DNA from: Anaerolineae bacterium
GTDB lineage: Bacteria; Chloroflexota; Anaerolineae; Anaerolineales; UBA4823
Assembly (NCBI GenBank): GCA_003130835.1
Contig: QEXX01000048.1
Span: 1-64,000 of the forward strand
DNA length: 64,000 bases
Reading direction: 5' to 3'
The notes beneath the pieces were generated by a model, which saw only the letters and a list, made by a program, of their open reading frames with translations, was not told the DNA's origin and did not search any database. Shown piece after piece: positions 35,536 to 45,534 of this stretch. Both the position numbers and the translations under genes were made by a program. Within the stretch, counting starts at the first letter, position 1. Each line of letters starts with the position of its first letter.

Positions 35536-36336
35536 TCAGTTCGGATGAATGGGCGACGGGATGGCGATTCCGTCGCCCTGCAAGATTTCTCGGGTAAACG
35601 CTTCGTACGCAAGCGCTCCGCTCGATTGAGGAGCGTAGAGCACAATGGGTTTCCCGAAGGATGGGGCTTCGGCGAGACGAATGCTGCGGGGGATGATGGT
35701 TTCAAAAACCTTGTTTGGGAAAAAACGCTTGACCTCCTCGACAATTTCGTTGGATAGGTTGGTGCGGCTGTCAAACATGGTCAATAAGACGCCGCGAATG
35801 ACCAACTCTGGGAACAAGGCTGTGCGCACCCGGCGGATGGTATCCATCAGCCGCCCCAATCCTTCCAGTGCGAGATACTCGCACTGAACAGGGATGATTA
35901 AGCCATCCCTTGCTGCTACCAGTCCGTTGAGAGTCAAAAGTCCTAATGAGGGCGGGCAATCAATCAGGATATAGTCGTATTTGTCCACGAGATGGTGAAT
36001 GGCGCGGCGCAGTTTGCTCTCGCGAGCCATCTCACTGACTAATTCAATTTCGGCTCCGGCTAGCTCAGCCGAAGCTGGCAAAATGGAAAGCTTAAGACGG
36101 GGATTGTACAAAATAAACGACTCAGGAGGAGAGGCTCCAATGAGCACTTGATAGGTGCCGCCCTTGATCACTTGGCGATCGATGTTTAAGCAGGAGGTTG
36201 CGTTGGCTTGGGGGTCTAGATCGATAATCAGGACTTTTTGACCGAAAACGCCAAGATAAGCCCCCAGATTAATCGCTGAAGTTGTCTTGCCAACCCCACC
36301 TTTTTGATTAACGAAGGTATAGACCCGCCCCATCAA
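35536..36336 (-). CDS. parA: Chromosome partitioning ATPase ParA/Soj
   Basis: VNQKGGVGKTTSAINLGAYL, DLDPQANATS, IDCPPSLG. Confidence 0.95.
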   Translation of the reverse strand: MMGRVYTFVNQKGGVGKTTSAINLGAYLGVFGQKVLIIDLDPQANATSCLNIDRQVIKGGTYQVLIGASPPESFILYNPRLKLSILPASAELAGAEIELVSEMARESKLRRAIHHLVDKYDYILIDCPPSLGLLTLNGLVAARDGLIIPVQCEYLALEGLGRLMDTIRRVRTALFPELVIRGVLLTMFDSRTNLSNEIVEEVKRFFPNKVFETIIPRSIRLAEAPSFGKPIVLYAPQSSGALAYEAFTREILQGDGIAIPSPIHPN

Positions 36337-37187
36337 TAGACCTCAATGCGGCATGCTTCAATCTCTTGACGAGTCGGAGGGCTATCCAATCCAGCCCGAG
36401 TAATAGAATAGGAAGCCAGTTGTGTTGCAAAACGTCCTGCCTCCCAGGGGTCGCGGGTTTCAAATAGGCGAATGAAGAAAGCTGCGGCGTAGATGTCACC
36501 TGCTCCAACGGGGTCAACTTCGGTCAGATTAGCCGGTGGTCGAAAGCGGCGCACATCCCCGTTCCAATAAACCCGAGAGCCTTCTGCGCCTTCGGTAACC
36601 GCTAAGATATGGCAGGAGGCGGAGATTTCTTCGATCCGCTCTTCATTTCTACCGACATCTTCGATGCTGATTACAGTGGCGTTAACATACGGCAAAACAA
36701 AGGTGGCTTCTGGCCATTCGGTGGGATGGACATTGCCTTCTTTATCCCAAGCTCTCAACCACCCTTGAGGGGTGATGCCGATAAAGGAGTGCGGAAAGTG
36801 ACGGACAAAATCGGCACTCACTTCTTGTGCAACTGGAGCCAAATGCAGAATGGCTGAATTGCGCCAGGCTTGAGGGACAAGGTAGTATTCCAGGGTTTCA
36901 GCGCGATGGTAGATTTTTTGGATTCTCCCTTGGGGAGTTTCTTGATTCGAGAAAGTTGTCGTTGTTAGCGAAACTAAGTTAATGATGGGGATCGAGGCAA
37001 GCTGGTCAATGGGTAAATCTTCTGCGTACGAGGTGATGATTCCCACCCGCATCCCTAGGGCTTTTGCCGTTAGGGCAGCATAGGCAACACTGCCCCCTAG
37101 CCGACTGCTGCCATTCACCAAATCACAGGTGAGATGACCGACCAGCAGGTAGTCTATCGGTTGCGGGTTTTCTAAGGAATAAACCAT
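36333..37187 (-). CDS. PfkB-family carbohydrate kinase
   Basis: DPVGAGDIYAAAFFIRL signature; LGGSVAYAALTAKALGM. Confidence 0.85.
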   Translation of the reverse strand: MVYSLENPQPIDYLLVGHLTCDLVNGSSRLGGSVAYAALTAKALGMRVGIITSYAEDLPIDQLASIPIINLVSLTTTTFSNQETPQGRIQKIYHRAETLEYYLVPQAWRNSAILHLAPVAQEVSADFVRHFPHSFIGITPQGWLRAWDKEGNVHPTEWPEATFVLPYVNATVISIEDVGRNEERIEEISASCHILAVTEGAEGSRVYWNGDVRRFRPPANLTEVDPVGAGDIYAAAFFIRLFETRDPWEAGRFATQLASYSITRAGLDSPPTRQEIEACRIEVY

Positions 37188-37249
37188 AGTTACATTCTAT
37201 CAGATACCGAACCCATAAGCAGGAGAAACCGAGATGTCACTACCGCCGA

Positions 37250-37984
37250 TTACTTTGGGATAATGGTGACCTTGCGGCGCGGTTCTTCGCCAATCGACTC
37301 GGTTGTCACACCTTGGAAGTCGCGCAATTCCAGGTGAACGATGCGCCTTTCGTTGGCTGGCATCGGTTCTAACACCTGGCGGCGGCCGGTTTTAAGCGCT
37401 TGTTCTGCCATTTTGCGTGCCAAACGGCGCAGTTGATTTTCGCGTCGTGAGCGATAACCCTCCACATCAATCAGAATAGGGATGGAACGTCCGGTTTGTT
37501 TGCCCATCATCAGGTTGACAATGTATTGCAGGGCATTCAAGGTCTCGGCTTGAGGTCCAATCAGAATGGTTAAGTCCTTGCCGCGAATATCGACCTGAAT
37601 GGGGGGGATATCGCTTGCGTTAGAGGGCTGAATATAGGAAGCCCTCACTTGGGCGCGAATGCGCATTTCCTGGAGTAGGCGCGAAACGATCTGTTCCACC
37701 TGTCGGAGATAGGTAGGATCTCCTGTCTGGGAAGAGGGTTCGCTTGGAGGAGCGGAAGTTGGTTTTTCTTGCTCTTTGGGGGGTTCAGGAGGGGCAACCG
37801 AGGTCAAGAGGGTGAGTCTCACACGCGCTTGACGTGCCCCGATGCCGAATAAGCCACGGCTACCCTCATCGAGTACATCAATGCTCACTTGGTTAGAAGG
37901 AACCCCTAATTGTTCTAAACCTTGTTGGATAGCTTCGGCTACCGTTGGTGCAATAATTTCTAGACTCGTTCGTTTCTCGCTCAT
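37250..37984 (-). CDS. jag: Jag/SpoIIIJ-associated RNA-binding protein (KH-R3H)
   Basis: Jag-N RGLFGIGARQARVRL, KH core LTILIGPQAETLNALQYIVNLMM, R3H MPANERRIVHLELRD; start at MSEKRTS overlapping yidC. Confidence 0.93.
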   Translation of the reverse strand: MSEKRTSLEIIAPTVAEAIQQGLEQLGVPSNQVSIDVLDEGSRGLFGIGARQARVRLTLLTSVAPPEPPKEQEKPTSAPPSEPSSQTGDPTYLRQVEQIVSRLLQEMRIRAQVRASYIQPSNASDIPPIQVDIRGKDLTILIGPQAETLNALQYIVNLMMGKQTGRSIPILIDVEGYRSRRENQLRRLARKMAEQALKTGRRQVLEPMPANERRIVHLELRDFQGVTTESIGEEPRRKVTIIPK

Positions 37985-38769
37985 TTTTTCTTTCCACCGT
38001 TTTTCTGTGAACTCGATCGGAAACCAAAACGAAACAAATTTTGCCAATTGGCTTTGCCCATGGCGGCATATTGAAGAATCCCGACTACATTGCTGGTCAC
38101 GAAATATAATGCCAGTCCAGAGGCGAGGGTGTAGGAAATATATCCAATGAATAAGGGCATATACAGATTCATCATTTGGCTCATCTGAGCGGTTTGGTCA
38201 CCGGGCTGGGCAGGTGCGGGAGTCATCAGTTTTTGCTGAAGATAGGTTGTAATCACCACGACGATGGCTAAAACTGGAATACCGATGCCAAAGAGCGGTA
38301 AACGCTCCGGTTGACTGAGATCCATCCAAAGAAATTTGTTATTGAGCGGAATAAGCTCAGCCGCGTCAATAAAGGAATAGAGATGTTTCGATAGATCTAA
38401 AAGCTGATAGGGCGTGGTGGCAAGGGCGCGGATGATTGCCTGATACAGCCCGATGATAATCGGAAACTGGATCAGCAAGGGTAAGCAGGAGCCAAACGGA
38501 TTGATGCCCATCTCCTGATAGAGGCGCATTTGCTCTTGGGATAACTTTTGTTTATCATCCTTATACTTCTTTTGAATCTCTTGCCATTCTTTGGATTTTT
38601 GCAAATCCTGCATCGCCTGAGCGCTTTTCATCTGGCTCACCGTCAGCGGATGAGTGATGAGACGAATCAGGATGGTGAAAATAATGATGGAAATGCCAAA
38701 ATTGCCGATCACACTGTAGATATACAACAGTGTGTTCACCATGGGGTTAATGATGATCAAATCCCACAT
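37981..38769 (-). CDS. yidC: YidC/Oxa1 membrane protein insertase
   Basis: FGISIIIFTILIRLITHPLTVSQMKSAQAMQDLQ, INPFGSCLPLLIQFPIIIGLYQ. Confidence 0.95.
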   Translation of the reverse strand: MWDLIIINPMVNTLLYIYSVIGNFGISIIIFTILIRLITHPLTVSQMKSAQAMQDLQKSKEWQEIQKKYKDDKQKLSQEQMRLYQEMGINPFGSCLPLLIQFPIIIGLYQAIIRALATTPYQLLDLSKHLYSFIDAAELIPLNNKFLWMDLSQPERLPLFGIGIPVLAIVVVITTYLQQKLMTPAPAQPGDQTAQMSQMMNLYMPLFIGYISYTLASGLALYFVTSNVVGILQYAAMGKANWQNLFRFGFRSSSQKNGGKKK

Positions 38770-38788
38770 ACTCTTTTTCCACTTCTCT

Positions 38789-39940
38789 CTATTTTACCGG
38801 TTGGTACGCCCAAGCTTGTTCACCATCGAGGTGTAGGGCAACCATCAGATGATCTTTAGCGACCAAAGGCAGCACCACAAGGTCTTCTGAGGTGAGGGCT
38901 GCCGCAAGTATTTTACCGTCAAATTGCTTCGGTTGCGGCCAGACAAAATTACCTTTGAGGTCAAGGGCATAAACCTCGCCAGCCTCGTTGCCAACGTAGA
39001 TGACGTTATTATATACGAGCGGCTGGGCGGTAATTGCAGCCTGAGTAGCCACCTTCCACCGCTCCGCGCCGCTTTTGGCGTCCAAAGCAAAGATATTGCC
39101 GGATAGGTCGGTAAAGAGGACTTGATCTTCAATCAAGACCGGTGAACCCCAAATCCAATTGGAGGCTGTGTAGGTCCACAGATCAGTTTTTGAACGTGGG
39201 TCAAAGGCGTGGAACAACTTGCCAAATGTGCCAAAATATAGGATTCCGTCCTCGCTGAGAGCTGGGGAATTGGCAATAGCTCCTTCTAACCGTTCGGTTT
39301 GCCAAAGCAGGCTACCATCTTCAGCTTTGACTGCGTATAAGATATGATCGAGACAAGCGATGTAAATACACTCACAGCTTGGGTCGTAGAGCGGCCTTGC
39401 CCAAATGGGGGCAGAAGTTTTGAATTCCCAGCGCCGATTGCCCTTGCGATCGAGCGCGTACAGAAGATGATCATTGGTGGGGGCATAAATGCTGTCTTCT
39501 GTGACGAGCGGGCTGGCGATATAGGGATATTTTGATTCTTCAAAGCGCCATTGTTCGCTCCCCGACTTTGGATCAAGGCTATACAGCACGTGGTTGAATC
39601 CACCTGCGATCAATTGGTTACCGTCTGGACTGAGGGCAGGCGGGGCATAAAACGACACTTTATTATCGGCTTCTTTTGGGAAACGCCAAAGTTCTTCGCC
39701 ATTTGTGGCTCGAACAGCATAGACATGGGCTTGGTAGGCGACATAGATCACACCCTCTTGAATGATGGCGCCCGGCCAGTTTGACATCATGCCTGCCGAG
39801 GAACAAGCGGTTAGTATGGAGGCGGAAACCAGCAGGAAGAAGGTGAAGATCGACCTTTGGAGGATTTTGTTGATCCGCCCCTTTGCGTAAAGGAACATCT
39901 GGGTAAAGTTACCGATGAAGTTTGATGGCAGAGAATCCAT
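38789..39940 (-). CDS. PQQ-like beta-propeller lipoprotein (BamB-like)
   Basis: Lipobox SILTACSS; repeated VYAVRATNGEELWRF, LYSLDPKSGSEQWRF, LYAVKAEDGSLLWQTE blades. Confidence 0.88.
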   Translation of the reverse strand: MDSLPSNFIGNFTQMFLYAKGRINKILQRSIFTFFLLVSASILTACSSAGMMSNWPGAIIQEGVIYVAYQAHVYAVRATNGEELWRFPKEADNKVSFYAPPALSPDGNQLIAGGFNHVLYSLDPKSGSEQWRFEESKYPYIASPLVTEDSIYAPTNDHLLYALDRKGNRRWEFKTSAPIWARPLYDPSCECIYIACLDHILYAVKAEDGSLLWQTERLEGAIANSPALSEDGILYFGTFGKLFHAFDPRSKTDLWTYTASNWIWGSPVLIEDQVLFTDLSGNIFALDAKSGAERWKVATQAAITAQPLVYNNVIYVGNEAGEVYALDLKGNFVWPQPKQFDGKILAAALTSEDLVVLPLVAKDHLMVALHLDGEQAWAYQPVK

Positions 39941-39972
39941 AATCTTAATTGCTCAACATTCTGTTTCAAAAT

Positions 39973-40278
39973 TTAGGGAACTGGGTCGTAGCCGCCTGGA
40001 TTGAATGGATTACAACGCAGGACTCGCCAAGCCGCCAAAAGTGTGCCTTTAATTAAGCCATGTTTGTAAATCGCTTGATAGCCATAATGAGAGCAGCTCG
40101 GGTAAAACCGACAGGTATTGGGCGGCAAGGCTTTTGAAATCGTCATTTGATAGAGACGAATCATCGCTAAGATAGGAAATCGAAAAAGGGTGCTAGGTTT
40201 GATTTCCAAATCGCGTAAAGCCGGTTCCGGAGGGATGTCTTGGGGAAGCGGTTTGGGTTTCATGCGTTGGTTCTCCAA
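39973..40278 (-). CDS. yidD: Membrane protein insertion efficiency factor YidD
   Basis: [38 protein letters not shown]...[14 protein letters not shown]. Start uncertain. Confidence 0.92.
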   Translation of the reverse strand: MENQRMKPKPLPQDIPPEPALRDLEIKPSTLFRFPILAMIRLYQMTISKALPPNTCRFYPSCSHYGYQAIYKHGLIKGTLLAAWRVLRCNPFNPGGYDPVP

Positions 40279-40606
40279 TCAACCGTTGATCTTCTAGAAT
40301 CTTTTCCATCGCTTTGATAATTTGCGAGAAGGGTGCTTGTAAGAGGGGTTTTCGAGCCAAAAGCACCAAGTCAACCCCAGCTTGAAGATAATCCAAGAAG
40401 GGTTGGATCGCGGCGCGTAAGCGACGTTTTGCCCGATTTCTCTGTACAGCATTTCCGATTGACCGCCCTGCGGAAACCCCGACCCGCACGCGACCGATGG
40501 AATTCTGACTATAGATCAACACGAAAAGCGGGTGTGCGGTTGCAATGCCTTGTTGACGAACCCGCTTGAAATTGGTTGACCCTCTCAAGCGATAGTTACG
40601 GTTCAC
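40193..40606 (-). CDS. rnpA: Ribonuclease P protein component
   Basis: [39 protein letters not shown]. Confidence 0.93.
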   Translation of the reverse strand: MNRNYRLRGSTNFKRVRQQGIATAHPLFVLIYSQNSIGRVRVGVSAGRSIGNAVQRNRAKRRLRAAIQPFLDYLQAGVDLVLLARKPLLQAPFSQIIKAMEKILEDQRLIGEPTHETQTASPRHPSGTGFTRFGNQT

Positions 40607-40656
40607 GAAAGAACTGGATTAAGTGCAGATCAGGATACCTTAGGCAAATCCAAACG

Positions 40657-40833
40657 CTAACTCTTCCAGTTTACGTTCTTGACGTGGTTATTTTTCTTGA
40701 CCGTCAGGCGATAGCGGCCTTGCAAACGGCGATTTTTCAATACTTTTCGTCCACTTGCCGTTGCCATGCGGGCGCGAAAACCATGTACACGAACGCGACG
40801 ACGGATTTTAGGTTGATATGTTCTTTTTGGCAT
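40657..40833 (-). CDS. rpmH: 50S ribosomal protein L34
   Basis: Reverse-complement translation [58 protein letters not shown]; not in ORF track because <60 aa. Confidence 0.95.
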   Translation of the reverse strand: MPKRTYQPKIRRRVRVHGFRARMATASGRKVLKNRRLQGRYRLTVKKNNHVKNVNWKS

Positions 40834-40903
40834 TGTACCTTCCTCATTCCAGTTTTAGATTTCTAGGACAAATTAGCATTATAACCGAAAGATTCAAAAT
40901 CCG

Positions 40904-41917
40904 TCAAATCGGCAAGGAGTCCGATTCGGTTTTGCTTAGGGCACGAAAAGCGATGAATCCCAAAAACAAAGGATACCAAAAGGTAAAGCCGCGATAGGCT
41001 AGAGCTAAAACGGCGGCTACGCTGATGGGAATGTAAAAAGAGGACAGCACGAGGGTCAGCGCGCCTTCTACAAAACCAATGCCGGCTGGGGTAGGTGAGA
41101 CGATCATAAAGAGGTAACCTACACTAAAGCCTGCGATCACAGTGCCGATGGAGATCGGGACTTTGAAGGCGAAAAAAACCATAGCGAGGGTTAAGATCAA
41201 AAGAAGCTTGTTGAACAGCCCAAGCATTAAGGGGACAATTAGGGTACGATGATCAGAACGCAAAGCTTCGAGTCCGCTAGAGACTTCTTCGGCGAACTCA
41301 TGAGCGCGCTGTTCCGATAAATAGTTGCGGCGAATGAAGGGAAAAAGCAGGCGGTTGACTAGCCTAGCGAGATGGGCTAAGATATTCCCAAGAGTGACCG
41401 GTGAGCGCGCACCGATTGTTATTAAGGTTGCCATCGTTATCGCTAAGAGAAAAAGTAAGATAGAGGCAATGATTTCTGGGGGGTCTAAATCATCGCGGCG
41501 AAAGAGCACGATTAATCCCAGCGCAAGCACGCAAAGAAAGGCCGCATAATCCACCAACACAAATAAGATGCCAGCCAAGGTTACCTTCCCAACCGGTAGT
41601 CCGCTCTTGCGAGCTTGAGCAATAAAAACTGCCATCCCGCTCATTCCAACCGACGGGGCGACAATGTTTGCGAAATTGGATGCCAAAGCCATGGTGACTA
41701 AACGGCGTAGTCGATCGTGGGTTCCAAGACAGTGATAAATGGATTGATAGGTAGCCCCCAAATTCATCACCCAAATGGATTGAACGATAAACGCCAATAG
41801 GATGAAGCGCCAATCTCCTTTTCGTAATGTTTCCCAGATCAGTTGGACTTCGCTGAAACGGGTGATAAAAAAAACAATCCCTAGCAAAATGAGGAGAGCA
41901 AAAAGAAAACGGCGCAT
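40904..41917 (-). CDS. Lysylphosphatidylglycerol synthase TM / YbhN-like flippase-type membrane protein
   Basis: Polytopic; NIVAPSVGMSGMAVFI and SPTPAGIGFVEGALTLVL motifs. Confidence 0.8.
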   Translation of the reverse strand: MRRFLFALLILLGIVFFITRFSEVQLIWETLRKGDWRFILLAFIVQSIWVMNLGATYQSIYHCLGTHDRLRRLVTMALASNFANIVAPSVGMSGMAVFIAQARKSGLPVGKVTLAGILFVLVDYAAFLCVLALGLIVLFRRDDLDPPEIIASILLFLLAITMATLITIGARSPVTLGNILAHLARLVNRLLFPFIRRNYLSEQRAHEFAEEVSSGLEALRSDHRTLIVPLMLGLFNKLLLILTLAMVFFAFKVPISIGTVIAGFSVGYLFMIVSPTPAGIGFVEGALTLVLSSFYIPISVAAVLALAYRGFTFWYPLFLGFIAFRALSKTESDSLPI

Positions 41918-41956
41918 GGAGGCTATGGCTATACAGTCGAAAAGAGGCGGAGAGAA

Positions 41957-42658
41957 TTATTCTCTCCGCCGTCCGCCCATGCCTAGGACAAGGCTGGCGT
42001 AGTAAAGTAATTGCAAAACAGCAGTCACCAAAGCAGCAACATAGGTCAAAGCTGCTGCGTTGAGAACCTGATTGACGCCGCGCAGCTCTTCTTCTGTGGA
42101 AATTAGCCCGGACTCGACCAGCAGGCGCTTCGCCCGTGCAGAGGCGTTGAATTCGACCGGCAGGGTGGCTAGGGCAAACAGGGCTCCAGCGGAGAAAACG
42201 ATGACACCCAGCCAAGCCAGTTGAGGCGAGCGGAGCAGCAAGCCAATCATCAACAGAATCCAACCCAGATAGGAACCGATATTTACCGCTGGCACCAGCG
42301 CCGAACGCAGTTTGAGCGGCGCGTATCCTTCTTGGTCTTGTAGGGCATGACCCAACTCGTGAGCAGCTACGGCTAAAGCGGCTACCGAAGCACCGCTATA
42401 AACACCCTCAGAGAGCCTTAAGGTTTTGTCGCGAGGGTCGTAGTGATCGGTCAGTTGTCCTGGGATACCCTCGATGCGCACTCGAGCCAGACCGCTGTAC
42501 CGAATCAGTTGCGAAGCGGCTTGGGCGCCGCTAATACGCAAGCGTGATGGCACCTGACTCCATTTTGAGTACGAGGAGTTGACATAAAATTGGACAGCCA
42601 GCATGAGGATAAAAGCTGGCGCCATAAAAATTATGTAGTAAGGATCAAAGAAAAACAT
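41957..42658 (-). CDS. Zinc metallopeptidase, YugP-like
   Basis: AAHELGHALQDQEGYAPLKLRSALVP (HEXXH) with TM helices. Confidence 0.88.
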   Translation of the reverse strand: MFFFDPYYIIFMAPAFILMLAVQFYVNSSYSKWSQVPSRLRISGAQAASQLIRYSGLARVRIEGIPGQLTDHYDPRDKTLRLSEGVYSGASVAALAVAAHELGHALQDQEGYAPLKLRSALVPAVNIGSYLGWILLMIGLLLRSPQLAWLGVIVFSAGALFALATLPVEFNASARAKRLLVESGLISTEEELRGVNQVLNAAALTYVAALVTAVLQLLYYASLVLGMGGRRRE

Positions 42659-42672
42659 CGTTGCCCTCCGTT

Positions 42673-43917
42673 TTACTTGGTCAGTAGTTCAATGGCTTGA
42701 TCAAGCTGTGGGTCTTTACCGGCCGCATAATCTTCCTCCGTCATTGGGACTTCGATATCCGGTGTCAGACCCGTGCCCTGAATTGTGCGTCCGTTGGGGG
42801 TTAACCAACGGGCAGTTGTTATTCTCACAGCGCCTTGGTTGTTGATTAGGTCATTCCAAATCTGGACTGAACCTTTGCCGTAGGTAGTTGCACCTAGTAA
42901 TTTGCCTCGGCCAAGATCTTGAATGGCACCGGCGACAATCTCTGAAGCTGAGGCGCTACCCTCATTGACTAAGACAATCAAAGGGATTTCGGTAGCAATG
43001 CCTTTGCCGCTCGCTTTAAAGGTGTCGCGGCGTCCATCACCATACACCTCATAGGCGATCACACCGTCCTTGATGAATTCAGAAGCGATATCGATTGCAG
43101 AGCTAAGCAATCCGCCGCCATTGTTCCGCAAGTCTAAGATCAACCCATCGGGATTTTCAGCCAGTAATTTTTTCAACATCTCACGGAAATCGCGAATCGT
43201 GTTTTCATCGCCAAACGCCAGCAAGCGGATGTATGCAATGTTGTTTCTCTCCATGCGCCCGATGACATTTGTGGATTTGATGCTGGCACGGACAATTTCG
43301 ACGTCAAACGGCTCTTCAACCCCCGGACGCTTAATCGTTAAACGCACTTTTGAACCGGCTGGGCCAAGCACTTTTTGACGCACCAACTCGCCATCAATGC
43401 CGGTCATATCTTCACCATCGATCGCAATGATCTGATCACCGGGTTTAAGCCCGGCTTTTTCGGCGGGGGAACCCATCATCGGTGCAATGATGGTTAAGTA
43501 TTCCCGAGTGGTATCGACATAGGCGCCAATGCCTTCATACTCGGTTCCAGTAAGCTGGGCTTGGAATTCTTCTAATGACTCTGGGTCAATATAGGAGGAG
43601 TGTTCGTCACCCAGCGCATCGACCATTCCCTGGATGGCGCCCCGCATCAGTTTGACGTCATCAACGGGTTGTTCGACATATTGCTCATGAATCAGCCGCC
43701 AAGCTTGCCAAAATGGGGCAAATAGCTCATCCACCCTTTGCCCAACCGGGGCTTGGGGCAGGGCTTCTGCTTGTGGGGTGCCCTCGGTGGTGATGAGAAA
43801 CGATGCTTCTTGGTTGCTTGCAGAGACCCGACCGGCATAAAAACCGGCTAAGGTTGAGCCGACAACCAAGACAAACAGGACAACAATAATTAGGATTGGA
43901 GGTCGTTTGCTTTCCAT
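42673..43917 (-). CDS. ctpA: S41 C-terminal processing peptidase with PDZ domain
   Basis: GIGAYVD, PDZ SPAEKAGLKPGDQIIAIDGEDM, LDLRNNGGGLL, VNEGSASASEIVAGAIQD. Confidence 0.93.
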   Translation of the reverse strand: MESKRPPILIIVVLFVLVVGSTLAGFYAGRVSASNQEASFLITTEGTPQAEALPQAPVGQRVDELFAPFWQAWRLIHEQYVEQPVDDVKLMRGAIQGMVDALGDEHSSYIDPESLEEFQAQLTGTEYEGIGAYVDTTREYLTIIAPMMGSPAEKAGLKPGDQIIAIDGEDMTGIDGELVRQKVLGPAGSKVRLTIKRPGVEEPFDVEIVRASIKSTNVIGRMERNNIAYIRLLAFGDENTIRDFREMLKKLLAENPDGLILDLRNNGGGLLSSAIDIASEFIKDGVIAYEVYGDGRRDTFKASGKGIATEIPLIVLVNEGSASASEIVAGAIQDLGRGKLLGATTYGKGSVQIWNDLINNQGAVRITTARWLTPNGRTIQGTGLTPDIEVPMTEEDYAAGKDPQLDQAIELLTK

Positions 43918-44001
43918 TGATTTCCTCGACTTATTACGAAAATCCTTTTACCTTGAATTACAATTCAATCAGATAATTGTAAAAAAAATCTATAGAATAG
44001 A

Positions 44002-44817
44002 TTAATGTTCGATATGAACTTGAGACAGAAACAACGTCAGATAGCGCTCGAAGGAATCTGGATCCGAGACCGTTGAGACATAATCTAAAAGAGCAAATCC
44101 ATCCAAAGCATAGAGCGGGTGACAAGAAGTGGGTTTTGCACCTTGGGGTGCGTGGACGACAAAATGTACAAAAGGGGCGACAATGTCTGCTTCTTGAAGG
44201 GCAGGGACGATCTCTTCTGCTGTCACGATCACCGTCTTTGACGTTAGCGCAAGCTCCTCATCGATCCCTTTGTTCTTTCCGATGATGGCGTTTCCTTCCT
44301 TGTCGGCTTGCAAGGCGTGAATGACAGCCACATCGGCTTGGATAGCCGGAAAAGCGGTGAGTTCTTCGCCGCTGTAAGGGTCGATGATGGTCTTGACGTC
44401 TGGCCTTAGTTTGAAAAGGTCGGTGCCGATCCATGCTAAACTTGGCATAAAGCCAACCCCAGCCATCTGAGCACGGAGTCCAAAGGCGATACTGGCTTCC
44501 GTTTCTTCGATAATCTGAAGGGCGCCCTGATTGGCGTAATAGGTGAACATGGGTGCAAAGCCGAAGATTTCAAGCCCGAAATAACAGGTGCGAATGGTCT
44601 TTGCGATACCGGCACCCACAAGCAGGTCGGACTCATAACCTGCCGTAAAGGCAAGCAGGGTGAGATTTTCGATCGATTTGTGATGGCGAACGGTCTTGAT
44701 CAAGTGGCGAACAAAGGCTACTGGGCGACGGTAGAGGGTCATGCCTCCCAATGCAAGGGTATCCCCACTTTGGACAATCGAAACCGCTTCTTCAAGAGAG
44801 ATTCGTTTGGCTATCAT
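44002..44817 (-). CDS. CoA-transferase subunit A-like protein
   Basis: VQSGDTLALGGMTLYRRPVAFVRHLI...LTLLAFTAGYESDLLVGAG; glutaconate/acyl CoA-transferase alpha style. Start overlaps the HAD gene stop. Confidence 0.8.
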   Translation of the reverse strand: MIAKRISLEEAVSIVQSGDTLALGGMTLYRRPVAFVRHLIKTVRHHKSIENLTLLAFTAGYESDLLVGAGIAKTIRTCYFGLEIFGFAPMFTYYANQGALQIIEETEASIAFGLRAQMAGVGFMPSLAWIGTDLFKLRPDVKTIIDPYSGEELTAFPAIQADVAVIHALQADKEGNAIIGKNKGIDEELALTSKTVIVTAEEIVPALQEADIVAPFVHFVVHAPQGAKPTSCHPLYALDGFALLDYVSTVSDPDSFERYLTLFLSQVHIEH

Positions 44818-45479
44818 GATGCTTCTCGATGGTTGTCCCAGAGCGTCGGCATTTTTTGGCGTAATTCCTTGATCTCCCGAATGCTCAAGTCGACCTGCGA
44901 GTCCGGTTCCCCTTGCCCAACCCAAACGGTATAAAATCCCATCCTGCGCGCCGCCGCTAAATTGCTCAAGGAATCATCCAAGTAGAGGCACCGCTCAGGA
45001 TGTTCGACCTGAGCGATTTGTAAGGCGAGCTGATAGGCTTGCGGCTCAGGTTTGCAATAAAACTGGATGGCACGCACGTCAATAATTCCTTCGAAGCAAT
45101 CTTCAACCCCTAAGACCTGTAAAACTCGTCTGGCGTGATCCCGATCGGCGTTGGTGAAGATAAACCGTCGCAGAGGCAAGGTGATCAGCATCTGACGTAA
45201 TTCTGGATCGGGTTGGATAAACTCGTGGATGGGAAGATCATGGACATAAGCAAGATAATCATCAGCGTTCACCTGATGATGTAGCTGCAAGCCTCTTAGG
45301 GTTGTTCCGTAGGTTTCAAAATAATGCCGCCGCAGGGTCGGAATGATGTCCCAAGACATCCCCAAGCGTTCGTGCATGTATAACGACATGCGCTGACGAA
45401 TAGCTTCCCATAGCCCACTCTGCTTATCGTAGAGCGTATCATCCAAATCAAAAAAGGCTACCTCGAACTTCATGCCCAA
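44814..45479 (-). CDS. HAD-family hydrolase (pyrimidine 5'-nucleotidase-like)
   Basis: FFDLDDTLYDKQSGLW, FTNADRDHARRVLQVLGVEDCFEGIIDV, YLDDSLSNLAAARRMG. Confidence 0.88.
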   Translation of the reverse strand: MGMKFEVAFFDLDDTLYDKQSGLWEAIRQRMSLYMHERLGMSWDIIPTLRRHYFETYGTTLRGLQLHHQVNADDYLAYVHDLPIHEFIQPDPELRQMLITLPLRRFIFTNADRDHARRVLQVLGVEDCFEGIIDVRAIQFYCKPEPQAYQLALQIAQVEHPERCLYLDDSLSNLAAARRMGFYTVWVGQGEPDSQVDLSIREIKELRQKMPTLWDNHREAS

Positions 45480-45534
45480 AGTATAACTGAAAACCTGTGG
45501 ATAAGGCAGGTATAATGAGTGGAAGAGTGAGAAA

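Noticed and set aside
34676-40833. parS sites (TGTTTCACGTGAAACA) around parAB
   Set aside because: I did not find a convincing 16-bp palindrome by eye; needs a computed search.
41490-42263. 257-aa minus-strand ORF overlapping the YbhN-like and YugP-like genes
   Set aside because: Out-of-frame shadow ORF over two well-supported genes, with atypical composition (Arg/Ser/Cys/His-rich).
45496-45504. Perfect DnaA box (TGTGGATAA, reverse of TTATCCACA) upstream of mutL, with a one-mismatch box near 51814, as an oriC
   Set aside because: Single isolated boxes, no cluster and no adjacent dnaA or obvious AT-rich unwinding element; a 9-mer is expected by chance at this frequency.
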